DNA of 64,000 nucleotides from Stomoxys calcitrans. Lineage: Eukaryota > Arthropoda > Insecta > Diptera > Muscidae. The stretch lies in NCBI RefSeq assembly GCF_963082655.1, contig NC_081556.1, positions 149,746,001-149,810,000 of the forward strand. Direction: 5' to 3'. Shown here one piece after another: positions 63,863-64,000 of the stretch; positions within the stretch are counted from its first letter, which is position 1, and each line of letters opens with the position of its first letter. Below the pieces are notes generated by a model. That model saw only the letters and a program-made list of their open reading frames with translations, was not told the origin of the DNA and made no database searches. The position numbers and the translations under genes are program-made.

Positions 63863-64000
63863 ATATATAGGTAAAGAATTTGAACTTCGCATGTAGGCTG
63901 GTTGGTGGCGCTTGTGAATAAAGATAAATGAGAATTATCGAAGAACATGCAGCAAGCAGAATTCTGCTGTCAATGACATGCAGTTTGCGTCGTTTGCATT
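63863..64000. other. Right edge, nothing recognised
   Basis: No coding or repeat signal was seen. It is presumably intron of the gene whose last exons end at 61051. Confidence 0.35.

Overview
This window is nuclear DNA from a calyptrate (house-fly-like, probably muscid) dipteran. The evidence is the close match of its conserved genes to Drosophila-type proteins, short introns of about 65 bp beside multi-kilobase introns filled with repeats, a perfect DRE promoter motif (TATCGATA), and dense families of fly-type LINE, SINE and MITE repeats. There is nothing prokaryotic, no CRISPR array and no operon. The species cannot be fixed from sequence alone.

Layout. A compact housekeeping cluster fills the first 4.4 kb: Wdr82 (-), mRpL18 (+), the two-exon complex III subunit gene ox/UQCR10 (-) and Vps28 (+). 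A repeat-rich gap (4.5-7.3 kb) follows. The gene lingerer (lig, -) then occupies about 7.3-24.8 kb. I could rebuild its coding sequence from 15 exons (1372 codons plus stop), with every intron phase agreeing. From 24.8 to 35.6 kb lie degenerate LINE fragments, an AT-rich foldback element and other repeats. mRpS16 (+, two exons) is at 35.6-36.1 kb. A REEP5/ReepB-type ER-shaping gene (-, four coding exons plus a phase-compatible alternative first exon) spans 39.4-58.6 kb. Its 13.9-kb first intron holds a nested EF-hand gene on the opposite strand (EFCAB2/DRC8-like, 47.9-48.7 kb). The last two exons of an unrecognised Ser/Pro-rich protein (-) are at 61.0-63.3 kb and the gene runs off the right edge.

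The genes belong to unrelated basic processes: chromatin (Wdr82), mitochondrial translation (mRpL18, mRpS16), respiration (ox), endosomal sorting (Vps28), RNA-granule regulation (lig), ER membrane curvature (ReepB) and probably cilia (the EF-hand gene). They share location, not a pathway.

Most of the remaining sequence is mobile. I separate four retroposed SINE-like families, here called A, B, C and D. One full copy of each can be bounded by target-site duplications. C and D carry tRNA-type Pol III A/B boxes; A and B end in (CAA)n, and B shares its 3' tail with a LINE remnant in this window. There are also mariner-type MITEs with TA duplications, several other inverted-repeat MITEs, a foldback family with GGGTATTTACCC-like ends, and a modular non-coding family headed by TTCGGCCGGGCCGAA and built of repeated blocks (called the GGCCGGGCC family here). 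I saw no convincing undescribed protein-coding system. The most unusual material is the structure, nesting and chimerism of these repeats.
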